Below, one piece after another: positions 47,439 through 47,510 of a stretch of DNA of 47,510 nucleotides. How positions within the stretch are numbered: position 1 is the stretch's first letter; each line of letters begins with the position of its first letter. Where the stretch lies: the NCBI GenBank assembly GCA_003241815.1, contig QBLV01000001.1, positions 1 through 47,510 of the forward strand, read 5' to 3'. Origin of the DNA: Hyphomicrobiales bacterium. Its GTDB lineage: Bacteria; Pseudomonadota; Alphaproteobacteria; Rhizobiales; Beijerinckiaceae. Under the pieces are notes generated by a model, which worked only from the letters and a program-made list of their open reading frames with translations, was not told the DNA's origin and made no database searches. The translations under genes and the position numbers were made by a program.

Positions 47439-47466
47439 AAAAGCGCCGGTCCCGACGGACCGGCGC
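47439..47466 (-). terminator. Rho-independent terminator of a gene beyond the right edge
   Basis: GCGCCGGTCC (47443-47452) and GGACCGGCGC (47457-47466) form a perfect 10-base stem with a CGAC loop; on the minus strand a T4 run follows (A tract at 47439-47442). It ends a minus-strand transcript that begins outside the window. Confidence 0.88.
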
Positions 47467-47510
47467 CTTAAATGCAGGCGAAGGGAGCCCGACCTATTGG
47501 CGGGAGTGCT

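Larger units (their letters stand above)
46889..47510. other. Long spacer upstream of fliF to the right edge
   Basis: These 622 bases hold no convincing conventional gene. They contain the fliF control region, a 27-codon frame with a strong ribosome-binding site (47168-47251), a plus-strand terminator (47369-47390) and a minus-strand terminator (47439-47466) for a gene that must come from beyond the right edge. Reading the minus strand from the edge, a frame ends at a stop at 47494-47496, possibly that gene's end, but too little is visible to name it. Confidence 0.5.

Noticed and set aside
46976-47440. 154-codon minus-strand frame in the right-hand spacer
   Set aside because: It runs through the plus-strand terminator and the fliF control region, has no signal, domain or ribosome-binding site, and has scattered Cys and Arg typical of non-coding sequence.

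Overview
The window is GC-rich, densely coded DNA from an alphaproteobacterium of the order Hyphomicrobiales (Rhizobiales). A Bosea-like or other Beijerinckiaceae-type genome is my best guess, from gene content only. The signs are the CtrA and ChpT cell-cycle proteins, a Caulobacter-type flagellar order fliF-fliG-fliH-fliN-flbD-(flhA), an EipA (DUF1134) envelope protein, a TIGR01459-type HAD hydrolase and small Tat-signal proteins with basic or Tyr/Arg-rich tails. I see no rRNA, tRNA, CRISPR array, insertion sequence or prophage.

Region 1 (1-5.2 kb, all minus strand): a glucokinase cut by the left edge and coupled to hydroxypyruvate isomerase, a secreted protein of unknown function, and an FkbM methyltransferase coupled to the osmoregulated periplasmic glucan glucosyltransferase MdoH/OpgH.

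Region 2 (5.3-11.2 kb, plus strand except a cytochrome b561): a tight run of an MDR dehydrogenase without the usual zinc ligands, a VOC-fold protein, a 6-pyruvoyl-tetrahydropterin-synthase homologue lacking key active-site residues, a family-4 glycosyltransferase and a SAM methyltransferase. A GTP cyclohydrolase II with a degenerate N-terminal domain follows. Together they look like an undescribed pathway to a glycosylated, methylated pterin or pyrimidine, and this is my leading candidate for a new system.

Region 3 (11.2-21.4 kb): mixed housekeeping and envelope genes: a YfhO-like membrane protein, a serine hydrolase, a HAD hydrolase coupled to a PfkB kinase, a membrane-anchored coiled-coil protein, EipA, a YHS protein and CysQ.

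Region 4 (21.5-32.4 kb): chpT followed by cheA-cheW-cheY-cheB-cheR, then the response regulator gene ctrA convergent to them and divergent from fliI. fliJ follows fliI, but an opposite-strand MFS gene sits between the two. The phosphotransferase and the master regulator of the cell-cycle relay thus flank a chemotaxis operon and abut flagellar export genes.

Region 5 (32.4-37 kb): accessory genes: a less GC-rich unknown protein, a GNAT acetyltransferase, a His/Cys-rich secreted protein with a DUF305 protein, a UPF0104/LPG-synthase-type membrane protein and an EamA transporter.

Region 6 (37-47.5 kb): flagellar genes on the minus strand. flhA is separated from fliF-fliG-fliH-fliN-flbD by a plus-strand cassette made of two paralogous Tat-signal proteins around an MFS transporter. 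Good CtrA-type half-site pairs lie upstream of fliF and flhA. The right end is a long non-coding stretch with two terminators and a 27-codon frame behind a strong ribosome-binding site.
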